From: an uncultured Steroidobacter sp.
GTDB taxonomy: Bacteria; Pseudomonadota; Gammaproteobacteria; Steroidobacterales; Steroidobacteraceae
Reading direction: 5' to 3'
Length of the DNA: 7,482 bases
Assembly: GCA_946478975.1 (NCBI GenBank)
Contig: CAMLEO010000317.1
Span: forward strand, 1 to 7,482
Shown here: positions 1-7,127 of the stretch, in pieces
Position numbering within the stretch: position 1 is the stretch's first letter
Layout of the letters: every line of letters begins with the position of its first letter
Translations under genes and position numbers: made by a program
The notes under the pieces: generated by a model
Databases searched by the model: none
Told to the model about the DNA's origin: nothing
What the model saw: only the letters and a program-made list of their open reading frames with translations

Positions 1-329
1 ATGCGCAGCCCGATCAGCGCGCGTCGCATCGCGAGGTGCGTGGCCTGCAGGATGTTCAGGCAGTCGATCTCTTCGACATCGGCCCACGCCACCGACCAGG
101 CGAGCGCGCCGTTGCGAATCTTGACCGCGAGCTCTTCGCGCTCTTCGGCTTCGAGCAGCTTGGAATCTTTGATGCCGCGAATGCGCCGGCGCGGATCGAG
201 AATTACCGCCGCGGCGACGACCGGGCCGGCGAGCGGCCCACGCCCGGCTTCGTCGACTCCTGCCACCAGCCCGGGCGCTGCCAACGGCATCGCCAGGGTC
301 TGCGACAGAGATCGACGCGAAACTGCCAT
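1..329 (-). CDS. rnhB: Ribonuclease HII, 5' part (cut by the left window edge)
   Basis: RNase HII cleaves the RNA strand of RNA-DNA hybrids and nicks at ribonucleotides misincorporated into DNA; it is cytoplasmic and uses divalent metal. The visible 109 residues carry the family signature [20 protein letters not shown], with the first two catalytic acids at Asp26 and Glu27. IKDSKLL follows near residues 53-59, and the ILQATHLAM segment near 93-101 resembles E. coli ILHATMLAM. The remaining metal-binding aspartates would lie beyond the window. The ATG at 329-327 is chosen because AGGAAAG, inside the last codons of lpxB, sits just upstream. An in-frame ATG 13 codons later would also leave the domain whole. 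The start lies only 2 nt after the lpxB stop, so translation is probably coupled. The reading frame has no stop before position 1. Identification is firm; only the C-terminus is unseen. Confidence 0.95.
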   Translation of the reverse strand, partial: MAVSRRSLSQTLAMPLAAPGLVAGVDEAGRGPLAGPVVAAAVILDPRRRIRGIKDSKLLEAEEREELAVKIRNGALAWSVAWADVEEIDCLNILQATHLAMRRALIGLR

Positions 330-331
330 CG

Positions 332-1501
332 TTAGACTTTCCTCAGACGCTGTTTGAGCAGCAACTCCACGATCGCGTCCGCCGCGCGCGCACTCGCGTC
401 GCGTCGCAGGGTTTCGTGGATAGAGGTGAAAGTTTGCACGAGCGACGCGCGATCGGCACGCTCCAATTGCTGAAGCACCGCCGGGCCGAGCACGTCGGGC
501 CGCACCTCGGCATTGAAGAACTCGGGCACCACCTGCCGGCCGGCCAGGAGATTCGGCTGGGCGAAGAACGGCGCCTTGAACAGTTTCAAATGCTTGAGCA
601 GAAAACTTGTGAGCAGGCCGAGGCGATAGGCGACCACCATCGGGCGCTTGATCAGCGTCGCTTCCAGGGTGGCCGTGCCCGAGGCCAGCAGCACCACATC
701 ACTCGCCGCCATCACGCTCTGCGCATTGCCGTTCACCAACGTGACCCGGTCGCGCAACTTCGGCGCCTGTGCGGCCACGCGATCGAGCGCTTCTTCGAAG
801 ATCTCGCGCATGGAATCGTTCGCGAGCGCGACGATGAAGCGCAGTTGCGGCCGGCGCTCCACCAGCCACGCCATGGTCCCGGCGAAATCGGGACTGAGCC
901 GCGACACCTCGCCGTTGCGGCTGCCGGGCAGGATCGCAACGTACTCGCCTTCACGCGCCAGCCCCAGCTCGAAACGCGCGCGCTCCGCGTCCACGGTCAG
1001 CGGGATTTGATCGGCGAGCGGATGGCCGACGAACTCCGCGTGCACCGAGTGCGCGTCGTAAAACGGCTTCTCGAACGGCAGCAGACACAGCACGAGGTCC
1101 ACCGCGCGACCGATCGTGTGCACCCGCCCCTGCCGCCAGGCCCAAACCTGCGGACTCACGTACTGTACTGTTGGAATGCCGGCGGCTTTGAAGCGCGGCG
1201 CGATGCGCAGATTGAATTCCTTTGCGTCGACGCCGACGTAGACGGCTGGCTGTTCCGCCAGCACGCGCTCGATGAGCTCGCGACGGATCCGCAGCAGGCG
1301 CGGCAGATGGGGAATGATTTCGAACAAACCCATCACCGACAGGTTTTCGACGCGCTCCCAGGCCTCGCAACCGGCGGCGACCATGCGCGAACCGGCGATG
1401 CCGGCGAAGCGAGCTTGCGGGAGGCGTTGGCGCAGCGCTTTGATGAGTTGCGCGCCGAGGTTATCTCCGGATTGCTCTCCAGCGACGAGAACGATGAGCA
1501 C
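332..1501 (-). CDS. lpxB: Lipid-A-disaccharide synthase
   Basis: This family GT19 glycosyltransferase joins UDP-2,3-diacylglucosamine and 2,3-diacylglucosamine-1-phosphate (lipid X) into the lipid A disaccharide at the inner face of the inner membrane. Motifs in the 389-residue product (E. coli 382) are VAGEQSGD at residues 6-13, VGVDAKEFN at 89-97, [11 protein letters not shown] at 114-124, FVGHPLAD at 157-164, LPGSR at 191-195 and [10 protein letters not shown] at 271-280. Asp92 and Arg195 align with E. coli Asp98 and Arg201, both known to matter for activity. The start is a GTG at 1501-1499, 11 nt after the lpxA stop, with AAGG nine bases upstream. The frame stays open far upstream over lpxA, but that extension does not resemble LpxB and contains no better start. 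E. coli has DAPDFN where this protein has DAKEFN; the aspartate and asparagine are kept. Identification is firm; the exact start is likely but not proven. Confidence 0.95.
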   Translation of the reverse strand: MLIVLVAGEQSGDNLGAQLIKALRQRLPQARFAGIAGSRMVAAGCEAWERVENLSVMGLFEIIPHLPRLLRIRRELIERVLAEQPAVYVGVDAKEFNLRIAPRFKAAGIPTVQYVSPQVWAWRQGRVHTIGRAVDLVLCLLPFEKPFYDAHSVHAEFVGHPLADQIPLTVDAERARFELGLAREGEYVAILPGSRNGEVSRLSPDFAGTMAWLVERRPQLRFIVALANDSMREIFEEALDRVAAQAPKLRDRVTLVNGNAQSVMAASDVVLLASGTATLEATLIKRPMVVAYRLGLLTSFLLKHLKLFKAPFFAQPNLLAGRQVVPEFFNAEVRPDVLGPAVLQQLERADRASLVQTFTSIHETLRRDASARAADAIVELLLKQRLRKV

Positions 1502-1512
1502 CGATTGAAACC

Positions 1513-2301
1513 TTACCTGACGATGCCAACCCGCTCGCGCCGCGGCGTCGAGTCGTTGAGGAAGGCCACCAGCGGCTGCAGCTCGGGCTGGTTCTGCGCG
1601 CGCTGCTCGATCTGCTCGGTGGCCTCGATCAGCTTCAGCTGCGAGCGATACAGGATGCGATAGGCATCGCGAATGTTTCGAATCTGGTCGGCCGAGTAGC
1701 CCCGGCGCTTCAGGCCTTCGGAGTTCACGCTGTGCGGCTCGGCGGGACGGCCGACCGCCATCACGAACGGCGGCACATCGCGCGTCACCGCGGTGTTGTT
1801 CGCAATGAACGCATGGGCACCGACCTGGCAAAACTGATGAATGCCCGAGAAGCCGCCCATGTGCACCCAGTCGCCCATGTGCACGTGGCCGCCGAGCGTC
1901 GCATAGTTTGCAAACACGCAGTGCGAGCCGATCACGCAGTCGTGACCGACGTGCGCGCCGGCCATGAACAGATTGTCGCTGCCGATGATCGTGACCAGCT
2001 GGTCCTTGGTGGTGCCGCGATTGATGGTGCAGTTCTCACGAAACGTATTGCGGTCGCCGATCTCCAGCCGCGTCGGCTCGTTGTTGTATTTGAGATCCTG
2101 GGGCGCGGCGCCGATCGACGCGAACTGAAAAATCTTGTTGTCACGGCCGATGGCCGTCGGCCCGTCGATCACGACGTGCGGCCCGATCCAGGTGCCGGCA
2201 CCGATCGTAACGCCCGCCGCGATCACCGTGTACGCACCGACGTGCACGTCCGGCGCCAATTGCGCACTGGCATCGATCAGAGCCGTGGGATGAATTGCCA
2301 T
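1513..2301 (-). CDS. lpxA: UDP-N-acetylglucosamine O-acyltransferase
   Basis: LpxA performs the first step of lipid A synthesis, moving a 3-hydroxyacyl chain from ACP to the 3-OH of UDP-GlcNAc in the cytoplasm. The product is 262 residues, the same length as in E. coli. Residues about 1-185 are left-handed beta-helix hexapeptide repeats (for example VTIGAG, CVIGSH). They carry the conserved blocks QFASIGAAPQDLKY (59-72), EPTRLEIGDRN (75-85) and GSDNLFMAGAHVGHDC (107-122). His120 aligns with the E. coli catalytic base His125. A helical C-terminal domain begins near NSEGLKRRG (193-201). The ATG at 2301 is chosen because the repeats begin directly after it, it is 8 nt behind the fabZ stop and the length fits the family; the frame extends upstream over fabZ without LpxA similarity. 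Asn168 stands where E. coli has Gly173, the acyl-length ruler position, so a chain length different from C14 is possible. That last point is inference. Confidence 0.97.
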   Translation of the reverse strand: MAIHPTALIDASAQLAPDVHVGAYTVIAAGVTIGAGTWIGPHVVIDGPTAIGRDNKIFQFASIGAAPQDLKYNNEPTRLEIGDRNTFRENCTINRGTTKDQLVTIIGSDNLFMAGAHVGHDCVIGSHCVFANYATLGGHVHMGDWVHMGGFSGIHQFCQVGAHAFIANNTAVTRDVPPFVMAVGRPAEPHSVNSEGLKRRGYSADQIRNIRDAYRILYRSQLKLIEATEQIEQRAQNQPELQPLVAFLNDSTPRRERVGIVR

Positions 2302-2309
2302 GCCTTGGA

Positions 2310-2816
2310 TCAGCCCTTCCTGGTCTCGCCGGGGGCGACCATCATCTCCGCGCTGGTCGCTTCTTCGCCGTTCACTTCGGCGATCGTGGAAAACTTCCAA
2401 ATGCCGCGGATCGAGCGCGTCAGCGTCGCTTTGAGGATCAGCTGATCGCCCGGCTCCACTGGCCGGCGGAAGCGCGCATTGTCGATGCCCACGAAATACA
2501 ACTGGCGGTGCTCGTCCGGGTACACGCCGGCGGTGACGAACGCGAGAATGCCGGCAGTCTGCGCCAGCGCCTCCAGGATGATCACGCCCGGAAACACCGG
2601 CCGATGCGGAAAATGCCCGGGAAAAAACGGCTCGTTGATGGTGACGTTCTTGAGCGCGCGGATGTGCTTGCCCGAAACGCATTCGAGCACGCGGTCGACC
2701 AGCAGGAACGGATAGCGATGCGGCAGCCGGCGCATCACCTCGTGAATGTCCATGGTCAGGATGTCGCCGGTCGTCGCAGGACTGGCGGGACCTTTGTTTT
2801 CTGTGCTCTCGCTCAT
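2310..2816 (-). CDS. fabZ: 3-hydroxyacyl-ACP dehydratase FabZ
   Basis: FabZ dehydrates 3-hydroxyacyl-ACP to trans-2-enoyl-ACP in type II fatty-acid elongation, in the cytoplasm. It uses the same 3-hydroxyacyl-ACP pool as LpxA and LpxD, which explains its place between their genes. The hotdog-fold core starts near residue 22. Visible motifs are [13 protein letters not shown] (31-43), [10 protein letters not shown] (61-70) with catalytic His68, [12 protein letters not shown] (75-86) with catalytic Glu82, and [16 protein letters not shown] (110-125). At 168 residues it is about 15-20 longer than the usual 145-150, because of a polar N-terminal extension. The ATG at 2816 is preferred: AAGG lies 6 nt upstream and the gap to the lpxD stop is 12 nt. 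The in-frame ATG at 2753 would give a family-typical length but has no visible Shine-Dalgarno. Function is firm; the start is somewhat uncertain. Confidence 0.95.
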   Translation of the reverse strand: MSESTENKGPASPATTGDILTMDIHEVMRRLPHRYPFLLVDRVLECVSGKHIRALKNVTINEPFFPGHFPHRPVFPGVIILEALAQTAGILAFVTAGVYPDEHRQLYFVGIDNARFRRPVEPGDQLILKATLTRSIRGIWKFSTIAEVNGEEATSAEMMVAPGETRKG

Positions 2817-2828
2817 CTCAAGCCTTGT

Positions 2829-3902
2829 TTATTCCTCGGGCTCCGGCTCGTCGCCGCCGCTTTCGTCTCGATCAGCGTGGTCGACTTGACCACGCTCCTT
2901 GCGCACTTCGCGCACGAAGTCGTCCAGGCGCCGGAAGCGGGCGGCATTCTTGCGGAAACGCGGCGTTTCGTCGACCGGAATAGCGCTCGAATAATAGCCG
3001 GCCTTACGAATGCTGCTGTTGACGAACGCCTTGCCGGTCAGCACCACGTCGTCGCAGATGGTCAGGTGCCCGGCGATGCCGGCCATGCCGCCGATCATGC
3101 AGCGTTTGCCGATCACCGCGCTGCCTGAAATTCCGGCGCAGCCTGCAATCGCGGTGTGGTCGCCGATGCGCACGTTGTGGCCGATCTGGATCTGGTTATC
3201 CATCTTCACGCCGTTGCCGATCACCGTGTCGTCGATCGCGCCGCGGTCGATGGTCGTACTGGCGCCCACCTCCACGTCATCGCCGATGCGCACGGTGCCG
3301 ACTTGCGGGACCTTCAACCATTCGCCGCGATCGGGCGCGAGCCCGAAGCCGTCGGCGCCGATCACCACGCTGGGATGAAACGTGCAGCGTTTGCCGATGA
3401 TCACGCCATGGCACAACGTGACATTCGCAGTGAGCCGCGTGTCGTCGCCGATGCTGGCATTGTTCATCACGACGCAGCCGGGGCCGATCACGACCCTCGC
3501 GCCGATCGTCACATTCGCACCGACCACCGCATGCGGGCCGATCGATGCAGTCGGATCGATCCGCGCCGAAGGGTCCACGACGGCCGTTGCATGCTGACCG
3601 GCCGGAGCCGCCGGCGGCGGATATAACAACGACGCGATTCGCGCGTAGACGGCGTAGGGATTCTTGGCCAGCAGCGCGTTCACGGGACACGCGTCGGCGA
3701 GCTTCGGGTCGAGAATGACCACACCCGCTTTGGTGGCCTGCAGGTGCCGGCGATAGCGAGGATTGGCGAGAAACGTGACGGACGCGCCGTCTGCGTTCTC
3801 CAGCGCCGCGACCCGCGTGACGCGCAGGTCGGGGTCGCCTTTGAGAGTGCAGCCGAAGCGGACGGCGAGCTCGCCCAGGCTGAGGCCGGGCTGTGCAGAC
3901 AT
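2829..3902 (-). CDS. lpxD: UDP-3-O-(3-hydroxyacyl)glucosamine N-acyltransferase
   Basis: LpxD adds the second 3-hydroxyacyl chain, from ACP to the 2-amino group of UDP-3-O-acylglucosamine, the third step of lipid A synthesis. The N-terminal uridine-binding domain (about residues 1-100) shows VTFLANPRYRRHL at 42-54, matching E. coli ITFMVNPKYREHL. Hexapeptide repeats of the left-handed beta-helix follow at about 105-295, with GADGFG at 182-187, TTIDRGAIDDTVIGNG at 216-231 and QIQIGHNVRIGD at 237-248. His242 aligns with catalytic His239 of E. coli. A C-terminal helical part (about 312-338) is followed by an unusual acidic tail. The length is 357 against 341 in E. coli, and the excess is mostly this tail. 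The ATG at 3902 has GAGG five bases upstream and lies 17 nt after the skp stop. Phe293 occupies the position of E. coli Met290, the reported chain-length ruler. Confidence 0.97.
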   Translation of the reverse strand: MSAQPGLSLGELAVRFGCTLKGDPDLRVTRVAALENADGASVTFLANPRYRRHLQATKAGVVILDPKLADACPVNALLAKNPYAVYARIASLLYPPPAAPAGQHATAVVDPSARIDPTASIGPHAVVGANVTIGARVVIGPGCVVMNNASIGDDTRLTANVTLCHGVIIGKRCTFHPSVVIGADGFGLAPDRGEWLKVPQVGTVRIGDDVEVGASTTIDRGAIDDTVIGNGVKMDNQIQIGHNVRIGDHTAIAGCAGISGSAVIGKRCMIGGMAGIAGHLTICDDVVLTGKAFVNSSIRKAGYYSSAIPVDETPRFRKNAARFRRLDDFVREVRKERGQVDHADRDESGGDEPEPEE

Positions 3903-3919
3903 CGCCGCCTCGGCCCTGG

Positions 3920-4525
3920 TTATTGCTTCGCCGGCGGCGTAGCGGGCTTGGCGGGCGGCGCCGCCGGCTTCACCGAGCCGCTGGTCTTGGCACGAGCCTG
4001 CAGCGCGCTCAGCACCTGCGGGGTGATGTCGAGCGACTCGTTGACGAACAGCACGCCATCGCCGACCACCAGGTCGTAACCGGAGGAACGCGCGAAGGTC
4101 TGCACTTCCTGCAACAGCGCCTTCTGCAGCTTGCCCAGCTCTTCGTTGCGGCGGACGTTCAGATCTTCCACGTATTCGTTCTGCTTGCGGGCCAGGTCGC
4201 GCTGACCTTCGCGCAGGTCTTTCTCGGCGTTCCGGCGCTCGTTCTCGGCCATCACCGCGCCGTCACGCTGCAGCTTCTCTTCCTTGGCCTTCAGATCTTT
4301 CTGCTGAGCGGCCATTTCACGCTGGCGGGGCGCGAACTCGTCCTGCATCGCCTGCATCGCTGCCTTCGCCTGGGGCGCCTCTTCGAGCAAGCGCGGCACG
4401 TTCACGACCGCAATCTTGATCGCGGCCTGGGCAAAGGCCGACGGAGCGGCCAGCGCCAGCGCGCTCGCCAACATAACAGCCAACTTAATACGAGCGGGGC
4501 TCAAACGTGCCATGTCGCATGCCAT
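3920..4525 (-). CDS. skp: Periplasmic chaperone Skp (OmpH family)
   Basis: Skp is a trimeric periplasmic chaperone that holds unfolded outer-membrane proteins between the Sec translocon and the Bam complex. Counting from the chosen start, residues 1-32 form a signal peptide with Arg/Lys near the N-terminus, a hydrophobic core and a likely AFA|Q cleavage site. A short strand (IKIAVVNVPRLL) leads into a charged, Gln/Glu/Lys/Arg-rich coiled coil at about 50-145, the tentacle arms. A second body strand region (YDLVVGDGVLFVN, about 150-162) and DITPQVLSAL follow, as in the family. The product of 201 residues exceeds E. coli Skp (161), partly through a Pro/Ala/Lys tail at 183-201. The ATG at 4525 is chosen because GAGG sits ten bases upstream. 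The frame also has ATGs at 4549, with no Shine-Dalgarno, and at 4513, too far from GAGG; all give a usable signal peptide. Its place directly after bamA is the classic arrangement. Confidence 0.92.
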   Translation of the reverse strand: MACDMARLSPARIKLAVMLASALALAAPSAFAQAAIKIAVVNVPRLLEEAPQAKAAMQAMQDEFAPRQREMAAQQKDLKAKEEKLQRDGAVMAENERRNAEKDLREGQRDLARKQNEYVEDLNVRRNEELGKLQKALLQEVQTFARSSGYDLVVGDGVLFVNESLDITPQVLSALQARAKTSGSVKPAAPPAKPATPPAKQ

Positions 4526-4588
4526 GTCGAAGGGACCTCGGATATCCATTTAATTTAATAATACTAGTCTAACGCGGACGGTCGGGCG
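4526..4588 (-). promoter_or_regulatory. AT-rich bamA-skp spacer, possible weak internal promoter
   Basis: This spacer is conspicuously AT-rich in a GC-rich neighbourhood. On the minus strand it holds TATTAT (4563-4558), one mismatch from the sigma-70 -10 consensus. No good -35 box is found 16-18 bases further upstream, where CCGACC-like sequence matches TTGACA at only about three positions. The GAGG ribosome binding site for skp is at 4539-4536. An internal promoter would let skp and the lpx genes be expressed apart from bamA, but this is inference from base composition and one hexamer. Confidence 0.2.
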
Positions 4589-4598
4589 TCAGAACGCC
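4585..4598 (-). other. Short hairpin over the bamA stop codon
   Basis: On the minus strand, GGCGT-TCTG-ACGCC can fold into a perfect 5-bp stem with a 4-base loop, and the bamA TGA lies inside it. It is not followed by a run of T, so it is not a convincing intrinsic terminator, and the downstream genes are expected to be co-transcribed. It might slow RNA decay or be a processing point, or be chance. Confidence 0.25.
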
Positions 4599-7069
4599 TG
4601 GCCGATCGAGAACTGGAAGCCCTCGGTCTCGTCCCCGTAACGGTCAGCGGTATCGCCGCTGAATTTCTTCAACGGCACGGCGTAGCTGAAACGGAACACA
4701 CCCAGCGGTGCCAGCCACTGCACGGCGATACCCGTGGACTGCCGGAGCTGATCATAACTGAAGCCATAGTCCACTGGCTTGGCCGGCTCGGTGCTGGTGA
4801 CCTGCGGCGCGAAGAAACGGATGTTCTGGTTCGAGAACACGTTGCCGATGTCGTAGAACAGGCTGAAACGCGCACTGTTGCGCCATTTCTCCGGCATCGG
4901 CAGCAGCAGCTCCGTCTGCGCCACGGTCTTGATGTTGCCGCCGTACGGCCGGCCGAAATTATCCTTGGGGCCGAGGCGGCTTTCACGGAAACCGCGCACA
5001 GAATCCGGACCGCCCGCGAAATACTGACGATACGGCGGCAGCGCCGTGGTGTCGCCGAGCGCCGCGCCGTACGCGAGCTCGACGTTGAACATCAGCGTGA
5101 AGCTGCGCCAGATGGGTATGAATTGCAGGTAGTCGTAGGAGGCGTTCCAGAACTCCACGTCGCTGCCCGGCACGGTGTAGCCGACGTTGAAACGATGGCG
5201 CGCGCCGCGGTCGGCGAAGATCGCGCGATTGCGTGAGTCGTAGCGCCAGCCCAAGTTCAGTTCGAGCGTGTCGAATTCAGTGCTGAACAAGTTGTAGTCG
5301 TAGCCGTTGCCCGGCGTACAAACGCCGTCGCTGAGCACGTCCACGCAGCGCGTGCGCGAATTGCCGTTCGAACGCACCCAGTCGTTGGCCTGCACGGCGC
5401 TGCCGCCCTGGCTCGTCGCCAGTTCCGCGCGTTGTGCCGACAAGCCGACGCCGAGATATTGATACTCGGTGATCGGCCAGTCGTAGTTCACGCCCAGCGT
5501 GATGGTGGTGGTGTCGAAGTCCGAAGTCGCCGACGTGAACTGCGTGACGTCGCGATAGCCGAGCGAAATCGTCCGCTGCACTTCATCGATCGTGGTGTAA
5601 CGATCGGTGTGCGAGAAGCTGAAGGCCTTGGCGTAGCGGCCGGAGTTGATTTCCATGGCGATGCGGTTGCCCGTACCCATGAAATTCGAGTGCACGAAGT
5701 TGCCGTTCAGGATGATCGACTGCGACTCGGAGTAGCCGATGCCGCCACCGAACTGGCCCGGCAGGCCTTCCTTGATGTCGAAATCGACGTCGACCAGGTC
5801 GGCAGCGCCCGGCACCTGGTTGGTTTCCACTTCGACCTTCTCGATGAACGGCAGACGCTGGATGCGCTGCTTGGAGCGCTCCACCGCCGCGTTCGACAGG
5901 TACGCGCCTTCGAACTGGCGCATTTCACGACGGAACACTTCGTCGTTCACGCCCGAGGTGCCGTTGAAATTCACACGGCGGACGTACACGCGGTTCTTGG
6001 GATCGACGACGAACGTCAGCGAGATTTCCTTGGTGTCGTTGTTCGGTGTCGGCACCGGATCGACGGTCGCGAACGCGTAGCCGTCGACGCCCAGGCGCAG
6101 CTTCATCGCTTCCTGGGTCGCGGTGATCTGGCGCAGCGAATACGTGTCGCCGGGCTTCAACATGATCAGCCGGCGCAGCTCCGACTCCGGCACCACCATG
6201 TCGCCGGCCATCTTGATCTCGGAGATCTTGAACACCTCGCCTTCATCGACGTTGACGGTGACGAAGATGTCGTCCTTCTCGGGCGCGATCGCCACCTGCG
6301 TCGAAGTCACATGGAAGTTCGCGTAGCCGCGGTCCATGTAGTACGAGCGCAGCTTTTCCAGGTCGCCCGACAGCGCTTCGCGCGAATAACGATCGTCCTG
6401 CTTGTACCAGGACAGCCAGTTCGGCGTGTTGAGCTCGAACCCTTCCTGCAGCTGTTCGTCGCTGAACGCGTTGTTGCCGGCGATGTTGATCTGGCGAATG
6501 CGCGCACGCTTGCCTTCGTGCACGTCGATGGTGAGCTTCACCTTGTTGCCCGGCACGTCCTCGACCTTCGTTTCCACGCGCACCGCATATTTGCCGCGCG
6601 AGAAATATTGGTCGGTGAGGTACTGCTTCACTTCGTCCAGCACCGACTGGTCGAAGGTCTTGCCGGTGGCGAGGCCGACGTTGCGCAGCGACTTCTGCAG
6701 GTCCTCGGTCTTGATGTCCTTGTTGCCCTTGATCTCGAAGCTTTCGATCGAGGGGCGCTCGGTCACCGCGATCACCAGCGTGCCGCCGCTGCGACGGATC
6801 TCGACGTCGCGGAAGAAGCCGGTCGCATACATGGCGCGCAGCGCTTCGGCGATGCGCCGCTGGTCGATCTGATCGCCGATGTTCACCGGCAGGTAGTTGT
6901 AAACCGTGCCTTCGGAGATGCGTTGCAAGCCTTCGATGCGAATGTCGCCGACCGTGAAGGTCGCATCGGACTGGGCTGCTTGAGCAAACGCCGCGCCTTG
7001 CCAAACACCTGGCAACGCGCCCGCCGCTGCGACCGCCAGCGTCGCGTGGATGATGGACTTCAACCGCAT
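4589..7069 (-). CDS. bamA: Outer membrane protein assembly factor BamA
   Basis: BamA is the Omp85-family core of the Bam complex that folds and inserts beta-barrel proteins into the outer membrane. The 826-residue product starts with a signal peptide (likely cleavage after Ala29, AFA|Q). Five POTRA domains follow at roughly 38-105, 107-186, 188-275, 278-357 and 360-434. A 16-strand barrel runs from about 438 to the end. Diagnostic features are the loop 6 VRGF motif (691-694), FAGGPDSVRGF, GIAVQWLAPLGVFRFSYAVPL near 780-800, and a C-terminal beta-signal ending in phenylalanine (FQFSIGQAF). E. coli BamA (about 810) ends in tryptophan. Loop 6 is short and lacks the cysteine pair of E. coli, while a pair occurs at Cys575 and Cys584 in the loop 4 region. 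The ATG at 7069 is chosen because the signal peptide begins there and AAAGGGG lies ten bases upstream. It follows rseP and precedes skp, the standard order. Confidence 0.98.
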   Translation of the reverse strand: MRLKSIIHATLAVAAAGALPGVWQGAAFAQAAQSDATFTVGDIRIEGLQRISEGTVYNYLPVNIGDQIDQRRIAEALRAMYATGFFRDVEIRRSGGTLVIAVTERPSIESFEIKGNKDIKTEDLQKSLRNVGLATGKTFDQSVLDEVKQYLTDQYFSRGKYAVRVETKVEDVPGNKVKLTIDVHEGKRARIRQINIAGNNAFSDEQLQEGFELNTPNWLSWYKQDDRYSREALSGDLEKLRSYYMDRGYANFHVTSTQVAIAPEKDDIFVTVNVDEGEVFKISEIKMAGDMVVPESELRRLIMLKPGDTYSLRQITATQEAMKLRLGVDGYAFATVDPVPTPNNDTKEISLTFVVDPKNRVYVRRVNFNGTSGVNDEVFRREMRQFEGAYLSNAAVERSKQRIQRLPFIEKVEVETNQVPGAADLVDVDFDIKEGLPGQFGGGIGYSESQSIILNGNFVHSNFMGTGNRIAMEINSGRYAKAFSFSHTDRYTTIDEVQRTISLGYRDVTQFTSATSDFDTTTITLGVNYDWPITEYQYLGVGLSAQRAELATSQGGSAVQANDWVRSNGNSRTRCVDVLSDGVCTPGNGYDYNLFSTEFDTLELNLGWRYDSRNRAIFADRGARHRFNVGYTVPGSDVEFWNASYDYLQFIPIWRSFTLMFNVELAYGAALGDTTALPPYRQYFAGGPDSVRGFRESRLGPKDNFGRPYGGNIKTVAQTELLLPMPEKWRNSARFSLFYDIGNVFSNQNIRFFAPQVTSTEPAKPVDYGFSYDQLRQSTGIAVQWLAPLGVFRFSYAVPLKKFSGDTADRYGDETEGFQFSIGQAF

Positions 7070-7081
7070 CAGCCCTATGCC

Positions 7082-7101
7082 CCTTTATGCTTCTCGAAAG
7101 G
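7082..7101 (-). promoter_or_regulatory. bamA ribosome binding region with possible weak hairpin
   Basis: On the minus strand the bamA leader reads CCTTT, ten bases, then AAAGGGGC ending ten bases before the ATG. AAAGG is the Shine-Dalgarno and can pair with the CCTTT, a 5-bp stem with a 10-base loop. This stem is short and A/T-rich, so its effect on translation is doubtful. A second purine stretch, AGGG, lies three bases before the ATG. I found no sigma-E promoter match (GGAACTT / TCTGA with usual spacing) in 7070-7147. Confidence 0.3.
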
Positions 7102-7127
7102 AATCGTCACGCCAGCCGTTCTGCTTG

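Noticed and set aside
416..1663. A 415-codon open frame on the plus strand opposite lpxB
   Set aside because: It has a low-complexity Arg/His/Gln-rich product and lies wholly antisense to lpxB and the end of lpxA; it is a shadow of codon bias.
1502..1831. Longer N-terminus for LpxB (open frame back to 1831)
   Set aside because: The extra 110 residues overlap lpxA, are Arg/Ala-rich and do not resemble LpxB, whose family N-terminus begins at the GTG at 1501.
2302..2682. Longer N-terminus for LpxA (open frame back to 2682)
   Set aside because: The extension overlaps fabZ in another frame; the start at 2301 gives the exact family length.
3060..3600. Regular repeated short motifs in the DNA, looking like a repeat array
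   Set aside because: The periodicity (GCCGATC-like blocks every 18 bases or multiples) is the coding of hexapeptide repeats in LpxD, with no constant repeat-spacer structure, so it is not CRISPR.
2295..3626. Plus-strand open frames opposite fabZ and lpxD
   Set aside because: Their Ala/Asp/His/Val-rich repetitive products mirror the hexapeptide-repeat coding of LpxD on the other strand.
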